DNA of 64,000 nucleotides, taken from JBKEDF01 sp047975325. Lineage in GTDB: Bacteria > Pseudomonadota > Alphaproteobacteria > Rhodobacterales > Rhodobacteraceae. Made by a program: the position numbers and the translations under genes. Positions 19,012 through 26,811 of the stretch are shown here, in pieces. Where the stretch lies: NCBI GenBank assembly GCA_047975325.1, contig JBKEDF010000032.1, positions 61,185-125,184 on the forward strand. Direction: 5' to 3'. The notes below the pieces were generated by a model. The model worked only from the letters and a program-made list of their open reading frames with translations. It had not been told where the DNA came from and did no database searches. Within the stretch, counting starts at the first letter, position 1. Each line of letters starts with the position of its first letter.

Positions 19012-19719
19012 TCAGTGCCCCGTCGCCTTCAAAACAACCCGGAAAGTCGCACAAATCAGCTGCAAATCTTTCGAAAAGGAAAGTTCCTGCCGATAGCGGC
19101 TATCGAAATCCGCGCGATCGGCAAAGGTCGTGTCATTGCGTGCGGAAACCTGCCAGAGGCCTGTAAGCCCGGGACGCAGATCATAATAATCCGTTCCGGG
19201 ATAAAGATCCTTCTGGGACACCATCATCGGACGCGGGCCGACCAGGCTCATGTGACCGGCCAACACGTTCCAGAGCTGCGGCAATTCATCAAGCGAGGAG
19301 CGCCGCAGGAACTGACCGAATGCCGTAATACGCGGATCCGACTTCAGTTTCTGGGTTTTGTTCCATTCTGCACGTGCCTGCGGATTGGCCGCCAGATAGG
19401 CCTCCAGGCAAGCATCCGCATTCACCACCATCGTGCGCAATTTCCACATCCGGTAGATACGGCCACCCTTGCCGACACGTTTCTGACTGTAAAACGGACG
19501 CCCGCCATCCAACGCAACAAATACCGCAAGCAAGGAAACAATAATAAGGATGACGGGCGCCGCCAGTAAGACGAGCGTCACATCGAGCAGGCGTTTACCA
19601 AAAGACTCATATAACCCTGTGCAATTACGAACAGACACCCGCGCAGTAACGGAATCCGAGGCCAAGGCGACCTCGGGAATATCATGAAAATGTATGGCCA
19701 CGGCCTCGTCTCTCCCCAT
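19012..19719 (-). CDS. Undecaprenyl-phosphate sugar phosphotransferase (ExoY/WcaJ type)
   Basis: The enzyme transfers a sugar-1-phosphate to undecaprenyl phosphate at the inner membrane and thereby starts repeat-unit assembly. The 235-residue protein has one membrane segment at about 47-70 and the family blocks KRVGKGG, WKLRTM, DELPQLWNVLAGHMSLVGPRP and RPGLTGLWQVSARN. It is a short, single-domain member like ExoY rather than the longer WbaP form. The sugar cannot be read from sequence. It heads the minus-strand run. The gene is followed by the PrsT-like protein after 100 bases. Confidence 0.92.
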   Translation of the reverse strand: MGRDEAVAIHFHDIPEVALASDSVTARVSVRNCTGLYESFGKRLLDVTLVLLAAPVILIIVSLLAVFVALDGGRPFYSQKRVGKGGRIYRMWKLRTMVVNADACLEAYLAANPQARAEWNKTQKLKSDPRITAFGQFLRRSSLDELPQLWNVLAGHMSLVGPRPMMVSQKDLYPGTDYYDLRPGLTGLWQVSARNDTTFADRADFDSRYRQELSFSKDLQLICATFRVVLKATGH

Positions 19720-20284
19720 CTGAATGGCACCGCGAAAATATAAGGCAGCAATCCCTTTAGATTAACGTAAACGTAGTTTGGAAATGGAACCCAATCACTT
19801 TAGAACCATACGACTATTGGACTATTTATTGTCCTAACAGGTGGTTGGTTACACATTATTCAGGTTAACAGCAACTATTACCTAACGGCAAAACTACGTC
19901 ATATGGATAGGCCGAACTGGAGGTTTGGACGGGTCATGAAGGCTTGCCAAGCCAATCTCGGCCCGTTTTTCGTATATCTGCACAACCATTCAGAGAACCG
20001 AAGGGAAAGGCGGCAATCTGTGCGTAAAAATCCTATCCGAAAGGACAGGGCTCCCGAGTGTCGGATTAAGAAAATTCACAATTTCGTGATTAAGCGGATT
20101 ACGACCCATTTGCCGCCCGGCATTTCCGTTTACTTCGTACTTGGACGTGCAATGTTCCGGTGAGTCCTTCCGACAGACTGCTCTTTCATCCGGTTGGTAT
20201 GGTAAACCCCGGCCCTGCATTGACATGCCTTGCCCACCCAAGGAAAGCTGCCGCATGATAGCGCCGATCAGGCAGGAGCAACAT
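19720..20284. other. 565-base AT-richer divergent intergenic region
   Basis: This gap separates the divergent sugar transferase and glycosyltransferase genes and is clearly richer in A and T than its surroundings, as expected for a region with promoters. It contains a strong hairpin with a T tract at 19929-19970. A possible 86-codon frame at 19903-20163 contains that hairpin and matches no family I know. I could not fix a -35/-10 pair with confidence. Confidence 0.6.
19929..19970 (+). terminator. Intrinsic terminator-like hairpin, possible end of a small RNA
   Basis: ACGGGTC (19929-19935) pairs with GGCCCGT (19960-19966), with one T-G pair. An inner helix GGCTT/AAGCC lies within, and TTTTT follows the stem. 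No annotated plus-strand gene ends here; the nearest upstream plus-strand gene ends at 14376. It therefore more likely ends an unannotated short transcript that begins somewhere after 19740. This is inference from structure only. Confidence 0.5.
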
Positions 20285-21247
20285 ATGACCCCCCCCACCC
20301 TTGGCGCCGTGGTGATTGGCCGTAATGAGGGCGACCGACTGAAAGCCTGCCTGAATTCACTGGTGCCGCTTTGCACCTGCGTGGCTTATGTCGATAGCGG
20401 CTCACATGATGACAGTGTGGCTTTTGCCCGCAGCCTTGGCGTCACCGTGGTAGAGCTGGATACAAAAACCCCGTTCACCGCCGCCAGAGCCCGAAATGCA
20501 GGATTTCAGGCACTGCTCAAGGAACAGGATCTGGACCTCGTGCAATTTGTCGATGGCGATTGCAAGGTTGAGGCCGACTGGCTGGAAGCCGGGACCAACG
20601 CATTGGCCGCCGACCCGAAGCTGGGTCTTGTCACCGGCTGGCGATCCGAGATCCACCCCGAGGCCAGCGTCTATAACGCCATGTGCGAGGTCGAATGGCA
20701 TCGCCCCGCCGGACCGATCGAAACCTCGGGCGGCGACATGATGGTACAGGTGGCCGCATTCCGGCAGGTCGATGGTTTCGATGCCCGCCTGATCGCGGGT
20801 GAGGATCCCGAATTCAGCCTGCGCCTCGGCAAGGCGGGCTGGCGACTGGAACGGCTGCCCGTTCTGATGACCCGGCATGATGCCGCCATGACCAGTTTCG
20901 GCCAATGGTGGAAACGCACCATTCGGACCGGACATTGTTTTGCCCAGATAAACCGGATGCACCCTCCTCACTTCGCACGGGAAAAGCTGCGCATCTGGGC
21001 CTATGGTCTGGTGCTGCCACTGATCTTTCTGTTGGGCCTCATCACCTGGGGCTGGATTTCACTTGCCGTGACGGCACTATATGCATTGTCCTGGTGGAAA
21101 ACCTGGCACGGGCTGAAAGGCCAACCCATGGCGTTTCGACAAGCCGGGTTGCTGACCCTGGCCAAACTGCCGAACCTGTTGGGCATGCTTACCTATTACC
21201 GCCGTGCCCAAAAAGGCGAGGATATGCGTATCATCGAGTATAAATAG
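20285..21247 (+). CDS. Family 2 glycosyltransferase with membrane C-terminus
   Basis: A GT-A fold glycosyltransferase that moves a nucleotide-sugar donor to a lipid-linked or surface glycan. The N-terminus reads LGAVVIGRNEGDRLKACL, followed by VDSGSHDDS and a metal-binding region FVDGDC. The C-terminal 90 residues hold two or more hydrophobic segments (YGLVLPLIFLLGLITWGWISL), so it is membrane-attached. The start at 20285 has AGGAG six bases upstream. The open frame runs 48 codons further upstream without family sequence. Codons 2-4 contain a run of eight C. The gene ends before a strong terminator and probably belongs functionally to the divergent exopolysaccharide genes. Confidence 0.88.
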   Translation: MTPPTLGAVVIGRNEGDRLKACLNSLVPLCTCVAYVDSGSHDDSVAFARSLGVTVVELDTKTPFTAARARNAGFQALLKEQDLDLVQFVDGDCKVEADWLEAGTNALAADPKLGLVTGWRSEIHPEASVYNAMCEVEWHRPAGPIETSGGDMMVQVAAFRQVDGFDARLIAGEDPEFSLRLGKAGWRLERLPVLMTRHDAAMTSFGQWWKRTIRTGHCFAQINRMHPPHFAREKLRIWAYGLVLPLIFLLGLITWGWISLAVTALYALSWWKTWHGLKGQPMAFRQAGLLTLAKLPNLLGMLTYYRRAQKGEDMRIIEYK

Positions 21248-21340
21248 GTGTTTTCACAATACGGGTACAGGCACACACATTACCACCGGGTCGGAATAAA
21301 TGGACCCTGATACGTGCCCGAATTTCCGTTTCGTTATAAT

Positions 21341-21377
21341 CATGAGCCGCGCAGGATCCTGCGCGGCTCATGTTTTT
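21341..21377 (+). terminator. Perfect-palindrome intrinsic terminator
   Basis: CATGAGCCGCGCAGGA is followed directly by its exact reverse complement (21341-21372, 16 pairs less the turn) and then TTTTTG. It ends the glycosyltransferase transcript. On the other strand it could also stop transcripts of the alanine-rich gene that ends at 21422, but no T run is present there. Confidence 0.85.
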
Positions 21378-21421
21378 GTCAGGCCCTGTTTCCACTGGCC
21401 CTGAAACCCTTGGAAAACAGA

Positions 21422-22144
21422 TCAGAGACCGAGGGCGTCCTTGACCGAATCAAGTGCCGGCTGCAGCAGCGCAGGATTGTCCTGAGCTGCGGTGACAGCG
21501 GATTTGAGCGTGGCCTTGGTTGCCTCATCAAGCTGGGAGGCATCGATCATTTCAGACACCTGACCAAGATCAAAATTGGCGACGTCCAGCGCCTGTGAGG
21601 GATCCAGCGCATCGGCCGCAGCTTCGGCAGCCTCACCCGCAGTCTCTGCGGCACCGGAAGCCATATCTGCTGCCGCGTCCGCAGCTTCGCCCGCCGCCTC
21701 CGTGGCGGCATCCATCGTGTCGCTGGCCGCTCCTGTAACAGCGTCGGCAGCCTCACCGGCGGCTTCGGTTGCCGCATCAACGGCGTCGGTAGCAGCCTCG
21801 GTTGCCGCATCAACAGCCTCGCCTGCCGCTTCGGCAGCAGCCTCGGCACCCTCTGCGACTTCGCCTGCGGCTTCCTCAACCGCCTGCTCCACTGCCTCGG
21901 CAGCGTTTTCAGCCCCTTCGGCCGCGGCCTCAGCTTCTGCAGCAGCTGCTTCCTCGGCGGCTTTCGCCTCTTCTTCTGCCTTGGCGGCAGCCTCCGCCGC
22001 GGCCGCTTCGGCGGCCTTGCGTTCTTCTTCTGCCTTTGCCGCCGCTTCTTCCGCAGCGCGCTGCGCCGGGACATAGCTGAACTGGTAGTAACCCAGCCCT
22101 GCCGCAGCGATCAGTACCGCACCTATGATGACGGATTTATTCAT
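21422..22144 (-). CDS. Membrane-anchored alanine-rich protein with 11-residue repeats
   Basis: I do not recognise a named family. The 240-residue protein has an N-terminal membrane anchor (VIIGAVLIAAAGLGYY, residues 5-20) and an Ala/Glu/Lys-rich helix or coiled coil at about 28-75. Residues 107-183 contain seven tandem 11-mers such as AGEAVDAATEA, ATDAVDAATEA and AGEAADAVTGA. A more complex C-terminal region of about 55 residues follows (DLGQVSEMIDASQLDEATKA). The 11-residue period resembles LEA-type and other amphipathic helices that lie on membranes. The start has AGGAGAG upstream with 7-8 bases spacing. It is a single gene divergent from infC. The role (envelope stress protection, membrane tethering) is inference. 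Confidence 0.75.
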   Translation of the reverse strand: MNKSVIIGAVLIAAAGLGYYQFSYVPAQRAAEEAAAKAEEERKAAEAAAAEAAAKAEEEAKAAEEAAAAEAEAAAEGAENAAEAVEQAVEEAAGEVAEGAEAAAEAAGEAVDAATEAATDAVDAATEAAGEAADAVTGAASDTMDAATEAAGEAADAAADMASGAAETAGEAAEAAADALDPSQALDVANFDLGQVSEMIDASQLDEATKATLKSAVTAAQDNPALLQPALDSVKDALGL

Positions 22145-22338
22145 GTTGATACTCTCCTAATCTGCCTGAGGGGCAGTAACTTATAATATATGCCAGAAAA
22201 ACAACCGGAAGGGAAGTCGGGCGCCGCGGTGCAGCAAGCGGGGTTTTGCTCAAGGAATCCGGTTGAACAAAGATGCAACGGCGTTTATTTTCACGCGCAT
22301 GGCCGCTGGCCTGCTATCATTACAGAAGGAACACAACC

Positions 22339-22893
22339 ATAGCCCGCAGACCCCACAACGCCCCGCCACAGCGCGATACGGGCCCCCGTGTGAATGATCG
22401 TATCCGTGCCCCTGAAATCCGTCTGATTGGTGCAGACGGTGAAAATGTGGGGGTCGTGACCCCCGCGCGTGCCCTTGCCATGGCTGCGGATGTGGGCCTG
22501 GATCTTGTGGAGATCAGCCCGAATGCGGCTCCGCCGGTCTGCAAGATCATGGATTTCGGCAAGTTCAAATATGAACAGCAGAAACGCGAGGCCGAAGCAC
22601 GCAAGAAACAGCACATCATCGAGATCAAGGAAATCAAGTTCCGGCCCGGAACCGACAAGCATGACTATGATGTGAAAATGCGTTCCGTCCTCAAATTCCT
22701 GGGGGAAGGCGACAAGGTAAAGGTCACCCTGCGCTTTCGCGGCCGGGAAATGGCGCACCAGGAGCTGGGTCTTGATCTGCTCAACCGCGTTGCCGCCGAT
22801 GTGACCGAGGCGGAGGCGGGCAAGGTTGAGGCAATGCCCAAGCTTGAGGGTCGGCAGATGGTGATGATGATCGCCCCCACCAAGGTTTCCTGA
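22339..22893 (+). CDS. infC: Translation initiation factor IF-3, AUA start
   Basis: IF-3 binds the 30S subunit, prevents early 50S joining and rejects wrong start codons. The 184-residue product has the N-domain (NDRIRAPEIRLIGADGENVG), the linker rich in Lys/Arg (KYEQQKREAEARKKQ) and the C-domain (FRPGTDKHDYDVKMRS, then VTLRFRGREMAHQELG). The family begins ARRPHNAPPQR. The codon at that place is ATA (22339), with AGAAGGA eight bases upstream. An ATG at 22273 would add 22 residues unlike IF-3. Use of a poor start codon is the known self-regulation device of infC, so ATA is preferred. Confidence 0.9.
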   Translation: MARRPHNAPPQRDTGPRVNDRIRAPEIRLIGADGENVGVVTPARALAMAADVGLDLVEISPNAAPPVCKIMDFGKFKYEQQKREAEARKKQHIIEIKEIKFRPGTDKHDYDVKMRSVLKFLGEGDKVKVTLRFRGREMAHQELGLDLLNRVAADVTEAEAGKVEAMPKLEGRQMVMMIAPTKVS

Positions 22894-22957
22894 ACGCCGC
22901 CAACCATTCCCCGGGATGAATTCCGACAGGCCCTTGCCACTGCGCGAGGGCCCATCC

Positions 22958-24217
22958 CTACCGTATCAGGATTGCGCGAAAATCATTGACATTGGTGCCC
23001 GTGGGCCCGGGGATGAACAGATCATCCAACGCGGCAAAGGCAGACCAGGCATCATTTTCCGCAAGATCCGCCAGGGGGTCGCGCCCCATGGCCCGGAGCC
23101 GGGCCATGCTGTCACCATCGGCAAAGGCGCCTGCATTATCTTCCGAACCGTCAATCCCGTCCGTATCGGCAGACAGCGCGGCGAAGGGTACCCCTTCAGC
23201 GGCCAGAGCGAGGGAGAGCAGGAATTCACTATTGCGCCCGCCCCGCCCCTTGCCACGCAGGGTAACGGTGGTTTCCCCTCCCGACAGGATTACGACCGGA
23301 CGCTGGAACGGGCGGTTGCGCAGGGCAACCTCACGCGCCAGGGCGGCATGAACACGGGCAACATCGCGGGCCTCACCCTCAATCGCATCGGAAAGGATCA
23401 CGGCGGAGATTCCGGCCTCCTTTGCCCGCGCCGCCGCCGCCTCAAGCGAAATTCCCGCAGAGGCAATCACCCGGACCTCCTGCGTTGCAAAGACCCGATC
23501 GGCCGGATCCGGCGCAGCCCCTTCTTCGGCCGCGAGCCAATCGGCCAGTCTTGGGGGCAAGGCAATGCGCCAGCCTTGCACCAGCGCCCGCGCCTCGGCG
23601 CGGTCCTTCGTATCCGGAACGGTGGGACCTGAGGCCACTTGCGCGGGATCATCCCCCGGCACATCCGAAACGATCAGCGATACCAGCCGCGCCGGATGGC
23701 AGGCCGCCGCCAATCGTCCGCCCTTGATACCTGAAACCTGCTTGCGGATCGCATTCATCACCGAAATCGGCGCGCCAGACGCCAAAAGCGCCTCATTCAA
23801 CGCGGCCTCATCCTCCAGTGTCAGATGCCCGGGCGGCATGGGCAAAAGCGCCGAACCGCCACCACAAACAAGTGCGATGACCAGATCATCCGCCGTCAAT
23901 CCCGCCACCGCATCAAAAAGCGCCTGCGAAGCCGCAAGCCCGGCAGTATCCGGGACGGGATGTGCCGCTTCCATCACCCGGATATGGCGGGTTTCGCAAC
24001 CATACCCGTATCGGGTCACAACCACCCCTTCGACCGGGCCATCCCAAAGCCGTTCAAAGGCGGCGGCAAGCTGCGCCACGCCCTTGCCAGCACCAATCAC
24101 CACCACACGCCCCTTCGGGCGGGTAGGCAGATGGGGGCGCAAGGCGATATCGGGATCAGCCGCCGCAACAGCGGCCTCGAAAAGCCCGGTCAGGAAGATA
24201 CGATCTTCAGGTGTCAT
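22958..24217 (-). CDS. Glycerate 2-kinase (DUF4147/MOFRL family)
   Basis: The enzyme phosphorylates D-glycerate to 2-phosphoglycerate, a last step in sugar-acid, tartrate or serine-cycle-type catabolism. Older annotations call the family hydroxypyruvate reductase (TtuD). The 419-residue protein has the N-terminal DUF4147 domain (VVVIGAGKGVAQLAAA, CGGGSALLPMP) and the C-terminal MOFRL domain (ILSGGETTVTLRGKGRGGRNSE). The start at 24217 places the first conserved segment (TPEDRIFLTGLFEAAV) at the N-terminus. The open frame continues 26 codons upstream. It is the last gene of a minus-strand catabolic run, 84 bases after the enoyl-CoA hydratase. Confidence 0.88.
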   Translation of the reverse strand: MTPEDRIFLTGLFEAAVAAADPDIALRPHLPTRPKGRVVVIGAGKGVAQLAAAFERLWDGPVEGVVVTRYGYGCETRHIRVMEAAHPVPDTAGLAASQALFDAVAGLTADDLVIALVCGGGSALLPMPPGHLTLEDEAALNEALLASGAPISVMNAIRKQVSGIKGGRLAAACHPARLVSLIVSDVPGDDPAQVASGPTVPDTKDRAEARALVQGWRIALPPRLADWLAAEEGAAPDPADRVFATQEVRVIASAGISLEAAAARAKEAGISAVILSDAIEGEARDVARVHAALAREVALRNRPFQRPVVILSGGETTVTLRGKGRGGRNSEFLLSLALAAEGVPFAALSADTDGIDGSEDNAGAFADGDSMARLRAMGRDPLADLAENDAWSAFAALDDLFIPGPTGTNVNDFRAILIR

Positions 24218-24301
24218 GGCACAAAACCTGCAACAAGAATGGGCGTTCGTCACGAAGATCGGCCCATACACGACGGATACAGCCGGTCTGGGCAAGGACC
24301 A

Positions 24302-25069
24302 TCAAAATTCGGGTTTGCGTTTTTCGCGGAAAGCGGCAAGCCCTTCGGCCAGATCCGGCCCCATGGCAGCCACCGCCCCGGCAAGGGCATCGATCACGCG
24401 TTCACGTTCCTCACCTTCGGCGGCATTGATCATCATCTTGCTGATCGCATTGGCGCGCGGTGAACGCTGTACAACCTGCGATATCAATGTCTCGGCGGTC
24501 GCAAGTCCCGCGCCCTTTTCCGTAACCTGATCCACCAGCCCCAGCCGCAATGCCTCTTCGGCACCGAAGACCTCACCGAAAAGCGTCATGCGCCGGACCG
24601 GCCCTGACCCGAAACGGCGCAGCGCGCGCTGTGTGCCGGACCAGCCGGGAATGATGCCAAGCGCCGTTTCCGGCTGGCCCAGTTTCACATGCGCTTCGGC
24701 AATGCGGTAATCGGCACAAGCCGCAAGTTCCAGCCCACCGCCCAGGCAATGCCCATTCAGCACCGCGATTACCGGTTGTGCAAGCCGTGCCAGCGCATCG
24801 AAGGCAACATGACCCTCACGCGCCCAATGGCGGGAAAACGCCTCCGGTGACCGGCTACTCCAGGCTTCGATATCACCACCGGCGCAAAAACTCTTTTCCC
24901 CTTCCCCCGTCAGGATCAGCACCCGCACATCGGAAGCTTCCACCCGGCGGCAGATCGGGATCAGCGCATCGACCATTTCCGCATCAAGCGCATTGAATTT
25001 CTCCGGTCGACGGATTGTCAGGCGCGCAACATGGCCTTCCAGCACCAGATCCATCCGCGGATCGCTCAT
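24302..25069 (-). CDS. Enoyl-CoA hydratase/isomerase family protein
   Basis: A crotonase-fold enzyme acting on acyl-CoA thioesters in the cytoplasm. The 255-residue sequence has the CoA-binding segment RPEKFNALDAEM, the first oxyanion-hole block SFCAGGDIEAW, and the second NGHCLGGGLELAACADYRIA. The Glu in LGQPETALGIIPGWSGT sits at the first catalytic Glu position of classic hydratases. The start overlaps the stop of the CoA-transferase gene (ATGA), so the two are translated together and probably act on the same CoA ester. The exact substrate cannot be read. Confidence 0.88.
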   Translation of the reverse strand: MSDPRMDLVLEGHVARLTIRRPEKFNALDAEMVDALIPICRRVEASDVRVLILTGEGEKSFCAGGDIEAWSSRSPEAFSRHWAREGHVAFDALARLAQPVIAVLNGHCLGGGLELAACADYRIAEAHVKLGQPETALGIIPGWSGTQRALRRFGSGPVRRMTLFGEVFGAEEALRLGLVDQVTEKGAGLATAETLISQVVQRSPRANAISKMMINAAEGEERERVIDALAGAVAAMGPDLAEGLAAFREKRKPEF

Positions 25070-26637
25070 AGCGTCAGCCCCATGACCCCTTCACGAAAAA
25101 GCCGATCCTCCATCACCTTCAGATCGGATGCGACATGAAGCGGCGTGGCTGCCTGATCAAGGATATCGCGCTGCAGGTCGAGCCCCGGAGCAATTTCCGT
25201 AACCGTCAGCCCCTGATCCTCAAGCCGCAATACGCAACGTTCGGTGACATAGGTTATGTCCTGCCCCTGCGCCCGGGCACGACGCCCCGAGAAGCTGACC
25301 TGATCGACCTTGGGGACGAACTTGGCAATCTTGCCTTCCTTGTCGATGACGAGTCTGCCATCCTCAACCCGCATCTTCGCGCCGGCATTGAAATTGCCCG
25401 AAAAGACGATCTTGCGCGCCCGGGCGGTGATGTCGACAAAACCACCCGCGCCGGCAGTACGATGCGGGGTCGCCGACAGGCGTGAGACATTGACCGAACC
25501 GTCGGCATCGATTTCCAGAAAGGACAGCAGCGAACAATCAAAGCCGCCGGCCTGAAAATAGAGGAACTGATGCGGCGAGGCGACAAAACATTCGGCATTG
25601 GCCGCACAACCGAATTTGAAATCCAGAAGCGGCACGCCCCCAACCGCCCCCTGTTCGATCATCCACGTCACCCGGCCATGCAGCCCCTCTTCAATCAGGA
25701 CGCGCGGAACATTGGCGGAAATGCCAAATCCGATATTGACGGCCCAGCCATCCCTGAGCTCCTGCGCCACGCGGCGGGCAATGACCTTTCCGATATTGAA
25801 TTCCGGTGTACGGAAACTGTCCAGCGGGCGAAAGACCTCGCCGGATATTGCAGGATCATGCGGGGTCTGGGTGGTCTGCCATTGTTCAGGTGCGACGACG
25901 ATGACATCAACAAGGATCCCGGGAACGCGCACATCATGGGGCCGGATCGTCCCACGGGCGGCAAGATGTTTGACCTGTGCAATGATCTTGCCACCGGAAT
26001 TGCGGGCCGCGAGGGCCATTTCCATCGCCCCCAGCGTCGCCCCTTCCTGTTCAAAGGTCAGATTGCCGTTTTCATCGGCGGTACTGGCCCGGATGATGGC
26101 AATATCGGGCTGGATCGGCGGGAAATGCAACCAGCTCTCACCCTCGAACTCCACCCGTTTGACAATGGGTTCAGCCCGGGCGGAGGCATTCATCGCACAG
26201 CCTTCCAGATCGGGATCGACAAAGGTTTCCATGCCCACCTTGGTCAGAACCCCGGGCCGCTTGGCCGCCCCTTCGCGCAGCATATCAAAGACAATACCGG
26301 AAGGAATATTCCAGGCGGCGACATCTTCGGCAAGGATCCTTTGCCAGATCTGCGGCGGTTCGGCTTTGGTCGGCCCGGACGGATAAGACCCGCCGATGAT
26401 CTTGGTGATCAGCCCGGGTCTGGCAATATGATCGACACCCTTCGTGCCAAACATGTCCCCCGCCGCAATGGGATGGATGGCGGTAATGGATTTCGGCGCA
26501 CCTTCCGCCTCGAACCTTTCGCCAATCGCCTGCAATACCGCATCGGGGCAACACAACCCCGAAGAGGAATTCACCGCCATGACAGCCCCGTCGGGTATCA
26601 TCCGGGCCGCCTCTGCCGCGCTCTTGACCTTGGACAT
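25066..26637 (-). CDS. Acyl-CoA:carboxylate CoA-transferase (YdiF/propionate CoA-transferase type)
   Basis: This family I CoA-transferase exchanges CoA between acyl-CoA and a short carboxylate through a glutamyl-CoA intermediate. The 523-residue single chain joins the alpha- and beta-type halves. The N-half has the glycine-rich loop and FGTKGVDHI. The C-half carries the nucleophile region MIEQGAVGGVP, where Glu is the expected active-site residue. ATG at 26637 is used, with GGGGGGAG close upstream; a TTG four codons earlier is the alternative. It overlaps the enoyl-CoA hydratase gene. The upstream 174 bases separate it from the UxaA gene and contain an inverted repeat, so it may have its own promoter. 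Confidence 0.88.
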   Translation of the reverse strand: MSKVKSAAEAARMIPDGAVMAVNSSSGLCCPDAVLQAIGERFEAEGAPKSITAIHPIAAGDMFGTKGVDHIARPGLITKIIGGSYPSGPTKAEPPQIWQRILAEDVAAWNIPSGIVFDMLREGAAKRPGVLTKVGMETFVDPDLEGCAMNASARAEPIVKRVEFEGESWLHFPPIQPDIAIIRASTADENGNLTFEQEGATLGAMEMALAARNSGGKIIAQVKHLAARGTIRPHDVRVPGILVDVIVVAPEQWQTTQTPHDPAISGEVFRPLDSFRTPEFNIGKVIARRVAQELRDGWAVNIGFGISANVPRVLIEEGLHGRVTWMIEQGAVGGVPLLDFKFGCAANAECFVASPHQFLYFQAGGFDCSLLSFLEIDADGSVNVSRLSATPHRTAGAGGFVDITARARKIVFSGNFNAGAKMRVEDGRLVIDKEGKIAKFVPKVDQVSFSGRRARAQGQDITYVTERCVLRLEDQGLTVTEIAPGLDLQRDILDQAATPLHVASDLKVMEDRLFREGVMGLTL

Positions 26638-26658
26638 GGCTCCCCCCAATCAAAGAAG

Positions 26659-26672
26659 TAACTGTTTGGTTA
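26659..26672. promoter_or_regulatory. Inverted repeat TAAC-N6-GTTA upstream of the CoA-transferase gene
   Basis: TAACTGTTTGGTTA has four-base arms around a six-base centre and lies about 22 bases before the CoA-transferase start in an AT-rich patch. It is placed where an operator would overlap the transcription start. The arms are short, so chance is a real alternative. Confidence 0.25.
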
Positions 26673-26811
26673 TTTATTAGCCTTTGCCGGGCAGGCTCGC
26701 AAGATCGAATTGAAAGGCAAAACAAAGCAGGGTGAAAAGGGCCATCCCGCCCCCATCCGGCCTGATCCGGTCAACCGATGCCTCGGAGAGTGCCGTAGAA
26801 CGCGGATCACA

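Noticed and set aside
19903..20163. 86-codon plus-strand frame in the exopolysaccharide intergenic region
   Set aside because: It runs through a terminator-like hairpin, has no good ribosome site and no family sequence.
21576..22076. 166-codon Ala/Ser-rich plus-strand frame
   Set aside because: It is the antisense shadow of the alanine-rich repeat gene; the minus strand has the signal anchor, ribosome site and complex C-terminus.
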